Assembly (NCBI GenBank): GCA_902518955.1
Contig: CABYIR010000008.1
Location: forward strand, 1-50,597
DNA: 50,597 nucleotides
Reading direction: 5' to 3'
Origin: an uncultured Pelagibacteraceae bacterium
GTDB lineage: Bacteria; Pseudomonadota; Alphaproteobacteria; Pelagibacterales; AG-422-B15
Under the pieces are notes generated by a model that saw only the letters and a list, made by a program, of their open reading frames with translations, searched no databases and was not told where the DNA came from. A program made the position numbers and the translations under genes. Positions 28,080 through 36,501 of the stretch are shown here, one piece after another; the first letter of the stretch is position 1, and each line of letters opens with the position of its first letter.

Positions 28080-29282
28080 ATGGATAGTAACGTTAAGCAA
28101 CCTCGTCTAATTACATTTTATGCTGCTACAGGGCATCTTATGATGCATATGTTTGCAGCATTTTATTTTGTAATTGTTCTGGCAATTGAGGATGATTGGA
28201 ATTTTTCTTATGATGAATTAATTAACTTATGGCTTTTGGGCTCACTATTAGTTGGATTAGGTTCTATCCCCGCAGGTTGGCTTAGTGATCGATGGAGTCG
28301 CTCCGGAATGCTTGCGATTATGTTTATTGGACTTGGAACCTCCTCAATACTGTGCGGACTTAGCAATAATAAGTTTTCATTAATGATAAATCTATCAGCT
28401 CTTGGACTTTTCTGCTCAATCTACCATCCTGCAGGTATATCATGGGTTGTAAACACATCTAAAGAAACCGGTAAAGCTCTTGGATTTAATAATATATTTG
28501 GTGGTGTAGGAATTGGATTAGGTGCATTCTCTTCAGGTTTTATCATTGATATGTACAATTGGAATTATGCTTTTATTTTTCCAGGGTTAATATCAATAAT
28601 TATAGGTATTGGTTTATTTCTTCACATTTACCAAGGCAAGATATCATTTAAAAATATTATTTCTGACAAATTTAATGATAACCCAGATCAAAACCAATTA
28701 TTAAAAATTGCTATTATAATGCTTGTTAGCATTACCTGTATGTCATTTGTATATCAAATCTTACAATCTAGTTTGCCTAAAGTTATAGATATTCGTTTAG
28801 CAGAAAAATTAGACTTTGGTGCATCACAAATAGGATTAATAGTATCTTTTATTTATATTGTAAGCGGCTTAATGAATTATATAGGAGGTATACTGGCAGA
28901 CAAATATCAAGAAAAAAATATTTATTTAATAGGTATTTTGGGTCAAGGGATTTTACTCTTTTTTATATTTAGTCTTTCAAATTACCTCCTAATAATCATC
29001 AGTCTTTTCATTGTAGCTTTTAATTCATCCATACTGCCTGCTGAAAATTTATTACTAGCATACTTTTCTCCACAAAAGCATCAAAGTCTTGTGTATGGAG
29101 TCAAATTCATTGTTTCGTTTGCAATAGCACCAATAGCTCTATTTCTAATTTCAACAAGCTATGAAGTAACAAAAGAATTTAGTTATTTATATCTTTCCAG
29201 TGGAATATTGATGCTGATATTATTTTTCGTTGTATTTACTCTTCCTTCGGTGCGAAAAAAGTCTATCAGTGAGGCATTCTAA
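28080..29282 (+). CDS. Major facilitator superfamily transporter
   Basis: A 400-residue MFS transporter with about 12 hydrophobic segments. The start is placed at the ATG at 28080, because the in-frame extension to 28044 adds a non-conserved leader. The MFS motif A region reads GWLSDRWSRSG between the second and third membrane segments, and a second copy GGILADKYQEKN follows the central loop. The substrate cannot be deduced. The 229 bp upstream gap to hisS holds both divergent promoters and only a weak 5 bp stem (27916-27935). The 3' end overlaps the convergent cytochrome gene by 17 bp. Confidence 0.85.
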   Translation: MDSNVKQPRLITFYAATGHLMMHMFAAFYFVIVLAIEDDWNFSYDELINLWLLGSLLVGLGSIPAGWLSDRWSRSGMLAIMFIGLGTSSILCGLSNNKFSLMINLSALGLFCSIYHPAGISWVVNTSKETGKALGFNNIFGGVGIGLGAFSSGFIIDMYNWNYAFIFPGLISIIIGIGLFLHIYQGKISFKNIISDKFNDNPDQNQLLKIAIIMLVSITCMSFVYQILQSSLPKVIDIRLAEKLDFGASQIGLIVSFIYIVSGLMNYIGGILADKYQEKNIYLIGILGQGILLFFIFSLSNYLLIIISLFIVAFNSSILPAENLLLAYFSPQKHQSLVYGVKFIVSFAIAPIALFLISTSYEVTKEFSYLYLSSGILMLILFFVVFTLPSVRKKSISEAF

Positions 29283-29718
29283 ACTTATCATGACAAGTTT
29301 TGCATTGTGACCAGATCATTTTTTTTTGATAATCTTTTAATTCATCGCCCATTAAGTTCATTGCTATTTTAGCAAAGTCGCTAGCATCGTTTGATGCTTT
29401 GTTCATTAATTCATTAAATAATTCTTTTTCTTTCCAAACTGATGGTAACGCTTCAGTGTCATATCCTGTTTTTGTATTATCAGGAAAATAACTAATTAAT
29501 GCTTTATAATTTTCAGACATTTTTAGTGCTAAGTCAGAAACACTCTGATTATTTCCCTTTGTAATTTCAGAGGACATTTTTTTTGCATAGCTATAATTTT
29601 GCTTAAACATGGCTTTTCGACCTTTAATAAGCTCCTTATCACTCATATCATCGGCATACATGCTAATTGAAAATGAAGTTAAAATTATAATGACTAATAG
29701 TTGAATTAGATTTTTCAT
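29266..29718 (-). CDS. Periplasmic cytochrome c' (c556-like)
   Basis: A secreted monoheme cytochrome of the c'/c556 four-helix-bundle family. It has a signal peptide at about 1-21 and a C-terminal heme-attachment motif CKTCH (C139, C142, H143), the placement typical of cytochrome c'. The 150-residue length fits the family. It is divergent from a cytochrome b561 gene 18 bp away, suggesting a shared electron-transfer function. The heme axial Met of c556 cannot be assigned with confidence. Confidence 0.85.
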   Translation of the reverse strand: MKNLIQLLVIIILTSFSISMYADDMSDKELIKGRKAMFKQNYSYAKKMSSEITKGNNQSVSDLALKMSENYKALISYFPDNTKTGYDTEALPSVWKEKELFNELMNKASNDASDFAKIAMNLMGDELKDYQKKMIWSQCKTCHDKFRMPH

Positions 29719-29736
29719 ATATTAAATTATATTATA

Positions 29737-30267
29737 ATGAAATTTTTTAATAATGAAATTAAATATGGAATTATTGCTATTTTATTCCATTGGATAACTT
29801 TATTAATTTTAGTATTTCAAATTCCAATGGGATTCTATTTAGCGGATCTTGAATTCTCAAACTTTAAATTATCAGTAGAGAATTATCATTCAATATTTGG
29901 CATAATTATATTTTATATAACTTTATTAAGAATTATTTGGAAATTTATAAATGTTTCACCACTTGAGACTAATCAAATGGCATCTTGGCAATTAATTGTT
30001 TCTAAAATAAACCACTCGTTATTATATTTTTCACTTCTAGGTATCACTGTATCAGGTGTCATAAAAAAATTATTATCCGGTGAAGATGTAAACTTTCTTT
30101 TTATGTCTGTAACTCTTGATTACTTTAATTTTGAAATTGTTGAAATAGCAGAAAAGACACACCTTTCTGCAACTATTCTTTTAATAATTCTTCTTGTTTT
30201 TCATATTTTAGCAGTTTTGTATCACCATATATTTCTAAAAGACCCAATTTTGAAAAAAATCTCTTAA
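29737..30267 (+). CDS. Cytochrome b561-type membrane protein
   Basis: A 176-residue inner-membrane b-type cytochrome with four hydrophobic segments (about 11-34, 51-71, 90-108, 142-165). Candidate heme-ligand histidines are H18, H51, H142 and H156, matching the bacterial b561 pattern. It probably passes electrons between the quinone pool and a periplasmic partner. The divergently encoded cytochrome c' is the obvious candidate. The gene ends 6 bp before the convergent tRNA-His gene. Confidence 0.85.
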   Translation: MKFFNNEIKYGIIAILFHWITLLILVFQIPMGFYLADLEFSNFKLSVENYHSIFGIIIFYITLLRIIWKFINVSPLETNQMASWQLIVSKINHSLLYFSLLGITVSGVIKKLLSGEDVNFLFMSVTLDYFNFEIVEIAEKTHLSATILLIILLVFHILAVLYHHIFLKDPILKKIS

Positions 30268-30273
30268 ATAATA

Positions 30274-30350
30274 TGGTACAGCTGACTAGATTCGAACTAG
30301 TGACCTCCTGAACCACAACCAGGCGCTCTAACCAACTGAGCTACAGCTGC
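30274..30350 (-). tRNA. tRNA-His (GTG)
   Basis: A 77 nt cloverleaf with encoded CCA. The acceptor strands are GCAGCTG and CAGCTGT, the anticodon stem CCTGG/TCAGG encloses GTG, and the T-loop is TTCGAAT. The first pair is G1:U72, the discriminator is A73 and the base before G1 is T. The usual encoded G-1 and C73 of tRNA-His are therefore absent. It lies just downstream of tRNA-Phe (5 bp gap) and probably shares its transcript. Confidence 0.95.
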
Positions 30351-30355
30351 ATAAG

Positions 30356-30431
30356 TGGTGGCTCGAGGTGGACTTGAACCACCGACACAAGGATTTTCAG
30401 TCCTATGCTCTACCAACTGAGCTATCGAGCC
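30356..30431 (-). tRNA. tRNA-Phe (GAA)
   Basis: A 76 nt cloverleaf with encoded CCA. The acceptor strands GGCTCGA/TCGAGCC pair perfectly, the anticodon loop CTGAAAA gives anticodon GAA, and the T-arm is GGTGG TTCAAGT CCACC. It lies 52 bp after the hypothetical gene that closes the murA-infA-maf cluster. Confidence 0.96.
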
Positions 30432-30483
30432 TTAAACGTAATTCATTGCATAGCAATAAAATTACAAATATCTTTTAACTGTT

Positions 30484-30846
30484 TTATGATAATTCATCTA
30501 GCTTTTTTCTCAAACTATCAATCAGCTCATTTAAATTTTTATATGAATTCATTTCCTCTGAGGAAATAAGTAGTTTCATATCATTAGGCTTTTTTAAGTA
30601 AGCACAGGGTAATGAGGCATCTTTTAGTTTCTGATCATTTATTATTTGATCTTTGTAAATAAACGAGGATTTGATTTTTATTTCCCTGAGAAATGCAGAC
30701 CATTCAGCTTTTCTTCCAAGATTATCGTAAGTTATACCGCAAAGGCTACATTCGTATGTATCAGGTGATACAATTTTGTGTGCCCAATCTATTAGTGAAT
30801 TTACCATTCCACTCTTTGCATTATATATAAAAATAATTTCACTCAT
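30484..30846 (-). CDS. Conserved-looking hypothetical protein (120 aa)
   Basis: No family assigned. The protein is soluble, 120 residues, with a beta-strand start (SEIIFIYNAKSG), a CSLC pair at C33/C36 in YECSLCGITYDN, and a third Cys in LPCAYL. It overlaps maf by 4 bp, so it is translationally coupled. Related alphaproteobacterial clusters often have a small Cys-rich zinc protein (YacG) after maf, but this sequence does not show the YacG four-Cys pattern. Confidence 0.75.
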   Translation of the reverse strand: MSEIIFIYNAKSGMVNSLIDWAHKIVSPDTYECSLCGITYDNLGRKAEWSAFLREIKIKSSFIYKDQIINDQKLKDASLPCAYLKKPNDMKLLISSEEMNSYKNLNELIDSLRKKLDELS

Positions 30847-31409
30847 AAAGCTCCAACAGATTTTAATATGTTGCGTGTCTCATAAAGTGGAAGGCCTACG
30901 ATATTTGAATAAGAACCATTTATAAATTTTATGAATGACTCTGCCTTACCTTGAATCCGATAGGAGCCAGCAACATTTAGCCACTCATTAGAAGTGATAT
31001 ATTGTTCAATTTCATTTTTTGACAATCTCTTCATTAAGATAGTGCTCATAACAGACTTGGTTATTAAATTATTATTTTTATCTAAAATACATAAACTAGT
31101 TATTACTTTATGTCTTTTTCCAGACAAAAAATTAAGATTTTGAATAGCAATTTCTGACTTATCAGTTTTATCAATAAGCCTTCTTCCACAAAAAGCAATT
31201 GTATCCGCTGTTAATATTATGCCGTTAGAGCAATTTTCTTTCAAAGAATTAATTTTTTCAAATGAAATTCTTTTTACATAATCCTTTGGCGTTTCATTTT
31301 TATGAATTGATTCATCTATGTTAGGTGAGATGATTTGATCAGGATTAATTCCAATACTTTTCAATAATTCTAATCTTCGGGGAGATGAACTTCCTAGTAT
31401 AAATTTCAA
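30843..31409 (-). CDS. maf: Maf-family nucleoside triphosphate pyrophosphatase
   Basis: House-cleaning pyrophosphatase that hydrolyses non-canonical or methylated nucleotides. It has SSSPRR at 7-12, a catalytic ADT with Asp69, a GKRHKVITSL block and the C-terminal NIVGLPLYE. The 188 residues match the family length. It follows infA by 17 bp and overlaps the next gene by 4 bp, as in the common alphaproteobacterial infA-maf cluster. The YhdE and YceF substrate groups cannot be told apart here with confidence. Confidence 0.92.
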   Translation of the reverse strand: MKFILGSSSPRRLELLKSIGINPDQIISPNIDESIHKNETPKDYVKRISFEKINSLKENCSNGIILTADTIAFCGRRLIDKTDKSEIAIQNLNFLSGKRHKVITSLCILDKNNNLITKSVMSTILMKRLSKNEIEQYITSNEWLNVAGSYRIQGKAESFIKFINGSYSNIVGLPLYETRNILKSVGAL

Positions 31410-31426
31410 TATAAAATCTCTTTTGA

Positions 31427-31645
31427 TTATTTATAGCGGAAAATAATACGTCCTTTAGTTAAATCATAGGGTGTGATTTGCACTAATACTTCATCTCCAG
31501 CAAGAACTCGTATTCTATTCTTTCTCATTCTGCCTGCAGTGTGAGCCAAAACCTCATGTCCATTCTCTAATGCGACTTTAAACATTGCGTTAGGAAGTAA
31601 ATCTGTAACCTTGCCTTTGAATTCTAATATTTCTTCTTTAGACAT
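31427..31645 (-). CDS. infA: Translation initiation factor IF-1
   Basis: A 72-residue S1-type OB-fold protein that occupies the ribosomal A site during initiation. The whole chain is family-like: [36 protein letters not shown] and [10 protein letters not shown]. It starts 2 bp after the hisD stop. Confidence 0.97.
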   Translation of the reverse strand: MSKEEILEFKGKVTDLLPNAMFKVALENGHEVLAHTAGRMRKNRIRVLAGDEVLVQITPYDLTKGRIIFRYK

Positions 31646-31647
31646 AT

Positions 31648-32943
31648 TTATTTTTTTGAAAGCCTATATTCTATTGATCGAGCATGACCGTCAAGCCCCT
31701 CATCTTCAGCCATTGACATAGCATCTGAACCAATTTTTTCAAGACTTTCTGGTGTACATTCAATAATTGATGTTCTTTTTATAAAATCAAAAACTGAAAG
31801 TCCAGAGGAATACCTAGCCGTTCTATCTGTTGGAAGAACATGACTTGGTCCAGCCAAATAATCTCCTATTGCTTCTGGAGTTGATGTTCCAACAAAAATA
31901 GCTCCTGCGTGCTTTATATCATTTAAATATTCATTTGCATTTTGAAATGAAAGCTCTAAATGCTCAGGAGCAAGTTGATTTGATATTTGAATTGCCTCAT
32001 CTATATCTTTTGTGACAATAATCGCTCCATGTCTCTCCCAGCTTTCAGAAGCAATAGCTTTGCGAGGCAAAGAATTGAGCTGATCTAAAACTTCAGTCTC
32101 AACTTTATTTGCAAATGAAACACTGTCTGTAATCAAAATACTTTGAGCGCTACTATCATGCTCAGCTTGAGATAGAAGATCAGCGGCAGTAATTTTTGGA
32201 TTATTTGACTCATTAGCAACAATTACTATTTCTGAAGGCCCTGCAAACATGTCAATGCCAACTGATCCAAATACTTGTTTTTTTGCCTCCGCTACATAGG
32301 CGTTTCCTGGCCCAACAATTTTATCTACTTTGTTGATTTTATCAGTTCCAAATGCGAGTGCACCTATCGCTTGAGCACCTCCTATTTGATAAACCTCATT
32401 TATATTAAGTAATTTAGCGGCATATATAGTAGATGGATTGAGCTCTCCATTGCTTGCTGGAGTAACCATGACAATATCTTTTACCCCTGCTACTATAGCT
32501 GGGATCGCATTCATTAATACCGTGCTTGGATAGCTAGCAGTTCCTCCAGGAACATAAATTCCAATTCTTTCAATAGGTTTCCATTGATACCCTAAAGTGG
32601 TTCCTGTCTCATCTGTATATAACTGATCGGTTGGCAGCTGACGCTTATGATACTCAGTAATTCTTTTGGAAGCTATCTCCATTGATTTCTTTATATCTAC
32701 TTCACATCTACTATCGAGATCATTAATATTTTCTTCGCTTAGGTTAATTTGTTCTAATTTTAGAGAATTGGCGTCATATTTATTTGTTAGCTCAATAAGA
32801 GCTTTATCTCCATCACATTTAATTTTTTCTAGTATTGATGCAACAATCTTGCTTACATCTTGGGATGTATTACGATCATTTTCAATTAGCTTGTTAAAGC
32901 TTTCATTAAAATTTTGGTCAACTGTATTAAGTCTGAGTGTCAT
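31648..32943 (-). CDS. hisD: Histidinol dehydrogenase
   Basis: Last two steps of histidine synthesis, NAD- and zinc-dependent. The 431-residue protein has [10 protein letters not shown] (131-140), [11 protein letters not shown] (211-221), zinc-site residues Q259 and H262 in LLSQAEHD, catalytic E327-H328 in APEHLE, and Asp361 in [10 protein letters not shown]. It overlaps DUF2948 by 17 bp and is followed at once by infA. It is separate from the hisS-hisZ-hisG genes 4 kb away. Confidence 0.96.
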   Translation of the reverse strand: MTLRLNTVDQNFNESFNKLIENDRNTSQDVSKIVASILEKIKCDGDKALIELTNKYDANSLKLEQINLSEENINDLDSRCEVDIKKSMEIASKRITEYHKRQLPTDQLYTDETGTTLGYQWKPIERIGIYVPGGTASYPSTVLMNAIPAIVAGVKDIVMVTPASNGELNPSTIYAAKLLNINEVYQIGGAQAIGALAFGTDKINKVDKIVGPGNAYVAEAKKQVFGSVGIDMFAGPSEIVIVANESNNPKITAADLLSQAEHDSSAQSILITDSVSFANKVETEVLDQLNSLPRKAIASESWERHGAIIVTKDIDEAIQISNQLAPEHLELSFQNANEYLNDIKHAGAIFVGTSTPEAIGDYLAGPSHVLPTDRTARYSSGLSVFDFIKRTSIIECTPESLEKIGSDAMSMAEDEGLDGHARSIEYRLSKK

Positions 32944-33355
32944 TTTTTTTATTTACTTCTTCTACAGTCCAAGACTCACCTTGATCTTCTAGCTTTGCTT
33001 GCACTACTTCAGTTTCGAGTTTTATAGTGGCATCATTATTGAAAAGCAATTCAATTTCAATATTTTTGGACTTATTGTAATAAAAGTTAAATGTTAATAA
33101 TTCCAAGACTTTAGCCTTATCCATTTGATCAATATTTTTTGAATGAACAGACAAAACATCCTCAAAAACTAAAACTGCTTTCGTTCGATTATTTGTCTTA
33201 TTAACAATTTTTTCTTCCCACATAAAACGGGTGATCATTACAATAAATGTTCGAATAGATGGCAAGTATTTAACATCATTTACTTCAATTAAGCCATCTT
33301 GAAGAACTGTTGCAATAATTTTTAATTCCTCTGTATCGATTGCATTGAGCTTCAT
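32927..33355 (-). CDS. DUF2948 family protein
   Basis: A 142-residue protein with the DUF2948 signature: LKIIATVLQDGLI, a long FIVMITRFMWEE strand, a VLVFEDVLSVHS segment, and a C-terminal acidic LEDQGESW. The function is unknown. The murA-DUF2948-hisD order is a conserved alphaproteobacterial arrangement. It begins 1 bp after murA and overlaps hisD by 17 bp. Confidence 0.85.
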   Translation of the reverse strand: MKLNAIDTEELKIIATVLQDGLIEVNDVKYLPSIRTFIVMITRFMWEEKIVNKTNNRTKAVLVFEDVLSVHSKNIDQMDKAKVLELLTFNFYYNKSKNIEIELLFNNDATIKLETEVVQAKLEDQGESWTVEEVNKKNDTQT

Positions 33356-33356
33356 T

Positions 33357-34619
33357 CTATTTTATGCGTCTAATTTTTCCACCACATTGGGAAATCTTTT
33401 TTTCTATTTCCTCATATCCACGATCGATATGATAAATTCTATTAATTATTGTTTCACCTTTTGAAATTAGACCTGCTAAAACAAGGCTTACTGAAGCTCT
33501 TAAGTCTGTTGCCATTACTGGCGCACCTATAAGTTCAATAGATGGTGAAATAATTGATTTATTTCCTTCTATTGATATTTGTGTTCCCATTCGATTTAAC
33601 TCAGGCACATGCATAAATCTGTTTTCAAATATATTTTCAATTATTGAGGAATTTTTTTTTGACTTTGATAATAATACCATTATTTGAGCCTGAAGATCGG
33701 TTGGAAAACCTGGATACTCCTCTGTCTGCAAATTGACCCCCACCTCAATATCTGATTTAGATAAAGAAACGCAATCTTTATTTAGTTTAAAATCAATTTT
33801 TAATTCTTTAAATACATTCAAAATATTTTGCATGTGATCTGGTTCAATATTTTGAATTTTTAAATTATTTCCAATCAAAGCTCCAGCAATCATATATGTC
33901 CCCGCTTCAATTCGATCAGGAATTACATCATGAGTTGTTCCTCGAAGATTTTCTTTTCCTTGAATTAAGATTTTTCGATCACCAATAAAATCTATTTCTG
34001 AACCCATAGACTTCAAACACTTAATAAGATCAATAACCTCAGGTTCAATTGCTATATTATTGATCTCACTTTCTCCTCTAGCCAATGAAGCAGCCATTAT
34101 GATATTTTCAGAGGCTCCGACAGAAATTTTTTTTAAATCAATTTTATTTCCCACTAAGCCTTTTGGTGCCTTACAGTTTACATAACCACCATCAAGGACA
34201 AATTCAGCGCCTAATTTTTTGAGCGCATTAATATGAATATCAATTGGTCGCGCTCCTATAGCACAACCACCAGGAAGTGATACTGAAGCTTCTTTTTTTC
34301 TTGCAAGCAGAGGGCCTAAAATAAGAATACTTGCACGCATTTTCCTAACTAAATCATACTCTGCAATATTTTTGTCAATGTTTTCATAGCGAACAGTTAA
34401 TTGATTTTGATTTAGATTTGATATGTCGGCCTTAACACCGAGTGACTCCAAAACTTTTATCATTGTCTGAATATCTTGAAGATTAGGAACATTTGTTAAA
34501 TGAACCGCCTCATCAGTTAAGATGCATGCGGTCATAATTGGCAAGATTGCATTTTTAGAACCACCAATTGTAATATTGCCACTGAGAGGTTCTCCTCCTG
34601 TTATAACAATTTTTTCCAT
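33357..34619 (-). CDS. murA: UDP-N-acetylglucosamine 1-carboxyvinyltransferase
   Basis: First committed step of peptidoglycan synthesis, transferring enolpyruvate from PEP to UDP-GlcNAc. It has 420 residues with K22-N23 in the GGSKNAILP block, RKMRAS at 92-97, and catalytic Cys119 in GGCAIGARP. Since Cys is present, fosfomycin sensitivity is expected at this site. It follows dcd by 6 bp and starts the murA-DUF2948-hisD-infA-maf run. Confidence 0.96.
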   Translation of the reverse strand: MEKIVITGGEPLSGNITIGGSKNAILPIMTACILTDEAVHLTNVPNLQDIQTMIKVLESLGVKADISNLNQNQLTVRYENIDKNIAEYDLVRKMRASILILGPLLARKKEASVSLPGGCAIGARPIDIHINALKKLGAEFVLDGGYVNCKAPKGLVGNKIDLKKISVGASENIIMAASLARGESEINNIAIEPEVIDLIKCLKSMGSEIDFIGDRKILIQGKENLRGTTHDVIPDRIEAGTYMIAGALIGNNLKIQNIEPDHMQNILNVFKELKIDFKLNKDCVSLSKSDIEVGVNLQTEEYPGFPTDLQAQIMVLLSKSKKNSSIIENIFENRFMHVPELNRMGTQISIEGNKSIISPSIELIGAPVMATDLRASVSLVLAGLISKGETIINRIYHIDRGYEEIEKKISQCGGKIRRIK

Positions 34620-34625
34620 GTAGAA

Positions 34626-35180
34626 TTATAACTTAGGAAGTGTGACGCCTTTTTGTCCCATGTATTTACCGCTTCTATCTTTATATGAAACATCAGGCGG
34701 AGCATCACCTTTAAAAAAAAGAAACTGGCAAGCGCCTTCATTTGCATAAACCTTTGCTGGCAATGGAGTAGTATTGGAAAATTCAAGTGTTACATGCCCC
34801 TCCCACTCAGGCTCAAGTGGAGTTACATTTACAATTATACCACACCTAGCATAGGTTGATTTACCTAAACAAATAACAAGAACATCTCTTGGAATTTTGA
34901 AGTATTCAACCGTCCTAGCTAATGCAAATGAATTTGGTGGAATAATACATTCCTTACCTGGACGATCAACAAATCCCTTGTCACTGAAATTTTTAGGATC
35001 GACAATTGCTGAGTCGACGTTAGTAAAAATTTTGAATTCTTCAGAAACACGAGCATCATAGCCGTATGAGGAAACTCCATATGAAATTGTTCCATCTTTT
35101 TTTTGATCATCAACAAATGGTGAGATCATATCCTGCTCCATTGACATCTTTTTTATCCATTTGTCTGACATTATGGTCAT
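34626..35180 (-). CDS. dcd: dCTP deaminase
   Basis: Converts dCTP to dUTP for thymidylate synthesis. The 184-residue trimeric-dUTPase-fold protein has SYGYDARV (38-45), GKSTYARCG with catalytic Ser108 and Arg112, and the catalytic Glu133 in HVTLEFSN. The ATG at 35180 is preferred to the one 9 bp later because AGGA lies 8 nt upstream of it. It is part of the minus-strand run feeding into murA. Confidence 0.93.
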   Translation of the reverse strand: MTIMSDKWIKKMSMEQDMISPFVDDQKKDGTISYGVSSYGYDARVSEEFKIFTNVDSAIVDPKNFSDKGFVDRPGKECIIPPNSFALARTVEYFKIPRDVLVICLGKSTYARCGIIVNVTPLEPEWEGHVTLEFSNTTPLPAKVYANEGACQFLFFKGDAPPDVSYKDRSGKYMGQKGVTLPKL

Positions 35181-35184
35181 AGTT

Positions 35185-35313
35185 CTAATCCTTACTTTTA
35201 ATTTTTTTTTTAAACTCTTTTCTTTTCAATAAGTTTAATCGCAGAGCATCAGACAATTTATCCTTTTTGCTCTTAGTTGTATTTGCTTGTTTTTTATTTT
35301 GATCTACCTTCAA
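35185..35313 (-). CDS. Small basic protein (42 aa), TTG start
   Basis: A short frame that ends 4 bp before dcd and whose only plausible start is the TTG at 35313, inside the end of the upstream small gene. An in-frame stop lies just before it. The protein is Lys-rich with a core [12 protein letters not shown], which resembles the LKxALRxNLxRRK core of short hypothetical proteins I know from alphaproteobacterial genomes. No Shine-Dalgarno is clear, so translation may be coupled to the overlapping upstream gene. Function unknown. Confidence 0.5.
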   Translation of the reverse strand: MKVDQNKKQANTTKSKKDKLSDALRLNLLKRKEFKKKIKSKD

Positions 35314-35479
35314 GGAACTGCTTTATTTCTTCTGGATTGAGTCCTGCTTTTTTTAGTTCTTTTACCAACTTCTCTTCCTCTTTTTTTTCAGTATTGTCAG
35401 CAAACTTCGCTTCTCTTTTTTGCTGCTTGGCCATCGCTCGCTCGCCTCGTTTTGATTTATAATCGTGATGAATACCCAT
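35294..35479 (-). CDS. Small charged hypothetical protein (61 aa)
   Basis: A 61-residue basic/acidic helical protein. The ATG at 35479 is chosen because GGAG at 35486-35489 sits 6 nt before it; an earlier in-frame ATG at 35491 overlaps that GGAG. Visible segments are MGIHHDYKSKRGERAMAKQQ, a Lys/Glu-rich middle likely forming a coiled helix, and [12 protein letters not shown] at the end. No family recognised. It probably leads the operon with the 42-aa gene, dcd and murA. Confidence 0.6.
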   Translation of the reverse strand: MGIHHDYKSKRGERAMAKQQKREAKFADNTEKKEEEKLVKELKKAGLNPEEIKQFLEGRSK

Positions 35480-35568
35480 AACAATCTCCATTAAAATATC
35501 GACACTCTATACACTTTTAATCGATTCTCTAGTGAAAACAAGAAGATGAAGTTTAGAGATATTATTTT

Positions 35569-35820
35569 CTAAATATTTATTTCTGATTGAAAAGTCTCAA
35601 GATAATAAAACCACTGGGGAGTAAATAAATAGAAATAAAAGTAAATGCACCAGGCAAGGCCAGTGATTAAATTCATTAACAAGTTCGCCACTCCAACAAG
35701 AGAGTCCTGATTCCACTTGTCTCTGAGTTTCTGTGGATAAAGTGGAAGAGTCCATGTGTAGATAATGAGAAATAGGTTAAGAAAACTTAAAATAATGCAA
35801 ATATAGAGAAAAATCTTCAT
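35569..35820 (-). CDS. Small membrane protein, hypothetical (83 aa)
   Basis: Two hydrophobic segments, about 2-22 and 45-68, separated by a polar LYPQKLRDKWNQDS loop, suggest a small inner-membrane protein. The ATG at 35820 is preferred over 35853 because hydrophobic sequence begins there and an AAGG lies about 8 nt upstream. No family recognised. It stands alone between the dcd cluster and the divergent pilin genes. Confidence 0.5.
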   Translation of the reverse strand: MKIFLYICIILSFLNLFLIIYTWTLPLYPQKLRDKWNQDSLVGVANLLMNLITGLAWCIYFYFYLFTPQWFYYLETFQSEINI

Positions 35821-35916
35821 TTTTAGGCCTTTTTTAATATCAATGTGGCCCAAGAATGATCTAAATTCTATACATACTTTTGCCCTAATCTGGCCTATAT
35901 TTAATATTAATTACCT

Positions 35917-35928
35917 ATTGATATCAAT
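35917..35928. repeat. 12 bp perfect palindrome in the pilin promoter
   Basis: ATTGATATCAAT is a perfect palindrome that overlaps the predicted -35 box of the first pilin gene. A related half, ATATCAAT, occurs at 35837-35844. It could be an operator, but AT-rich DNA yields such palindromes by chance. Confidence 0.4.
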
Positions 35929-35947
35929 TGATTTATTATTGTATCAT
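35918..35947 (+). promoter_or_regulatory. Predicted sigma70-type promoter of the pilin genes
   Basis: TTGATA at 35918-35923 and TATCAT at 35942-35947 are 18 bp apart, each one mismatch from consensus. A start near 35954 gives a leader of about 29 nt. No convincing sigma54 site (TGGCAC-N5-TTGC) is visible, unlike Pseudomonas pilA. Confidence 0.5.
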
Positions 35948-35982
35948 GAAATTACAGTTTTTATTTAATGGAGCGTTCAAAA

Positions 35983-36480
35983 ATGAAAAACAAAATTGAG
36001 AAGAAAAATGGTTTCTCGCTGATTGAGCTTTTAGTTGTTGTTGCAATTATTGGTATTCTAGCGGCTGCAGGTGTTGTAGCATATAACGGCTTTATGGATA
36101 ATGCAAAAAAGAGTTCCTCAAAAGCCAATCATACAAATGTGGTAAAATTTCTAAGTTCAAATTTTACTAACTGCTCAACTGGAGCAACTTATATCGCATG
36201 GTCAACTGGTGGTAACCCATACAATGCTCCTTGTACTTGGTCAGTGACTCAACACGCTTCAAGAATGGCTACTCATTTTGCTGCTGAAAATTTTAAGAAT
36301 CCACACTATTCATCTCAAAATGCTGTTTACTATAGAAATGGAACGCCTCCAACATCGGGTTCTTATGTTGGCCAAACGTGGATCTATTGTCAGAACTCCA
36401 ATCCTCAAAGATGTTTTGTGAATACAAGATGGGGTCCTGGAAGTAGTGACTTCTCAAGAAGTACAGTAACTAAAGAGTAG
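35983..36480 (+). CDS. Type IV prepilin (major pilin candidate)
   Basis: A 165-residue prepilin from the ATG at 35983, chosen because GGAG lies 9 nt upstream; an in-frame ATG at 35968 would include that GGAG. The class III signal is KKNG|FSLIE, with cleavage after Gly10 and the conserved Glu as residue 5 of the mature protein. A hydrophobic N-terminal helix follows. Four cysteines (C64, C84, C136, C144) could form two disulfides in the globular head. The KANHTNVVKFL segment is like marine alphaproteobacterial pilins as I recall them. It has its own promoter-like sequence and a second pilin gene 21 bp after it. Confidence 0.88.
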   Translation: MKNKIEKKNGFSLIELLVVVAIIGILAAAGVVAYNGFMDNAKKSSSKANHTNVVKFLSSNFTNCSTGATYIAWSTGGNPYNAPCTWSVTQHASRMATHFAAENFKNPHYSSQNAVYYRNGTPPTSGSYVGQTWIYCQNSNPQRCFVNTRWGPGSSDFSRSTVTKE

Positions 36481-36501
36481 TTACATTAACTTGATAGTAC
36501 T

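Noticed and set aside
35821-35982. Sigma54 promoter upstream of the pilin genes
   Set aside because: A TGGCC occurs near 35891 but there is no TTGC at the required spacing.
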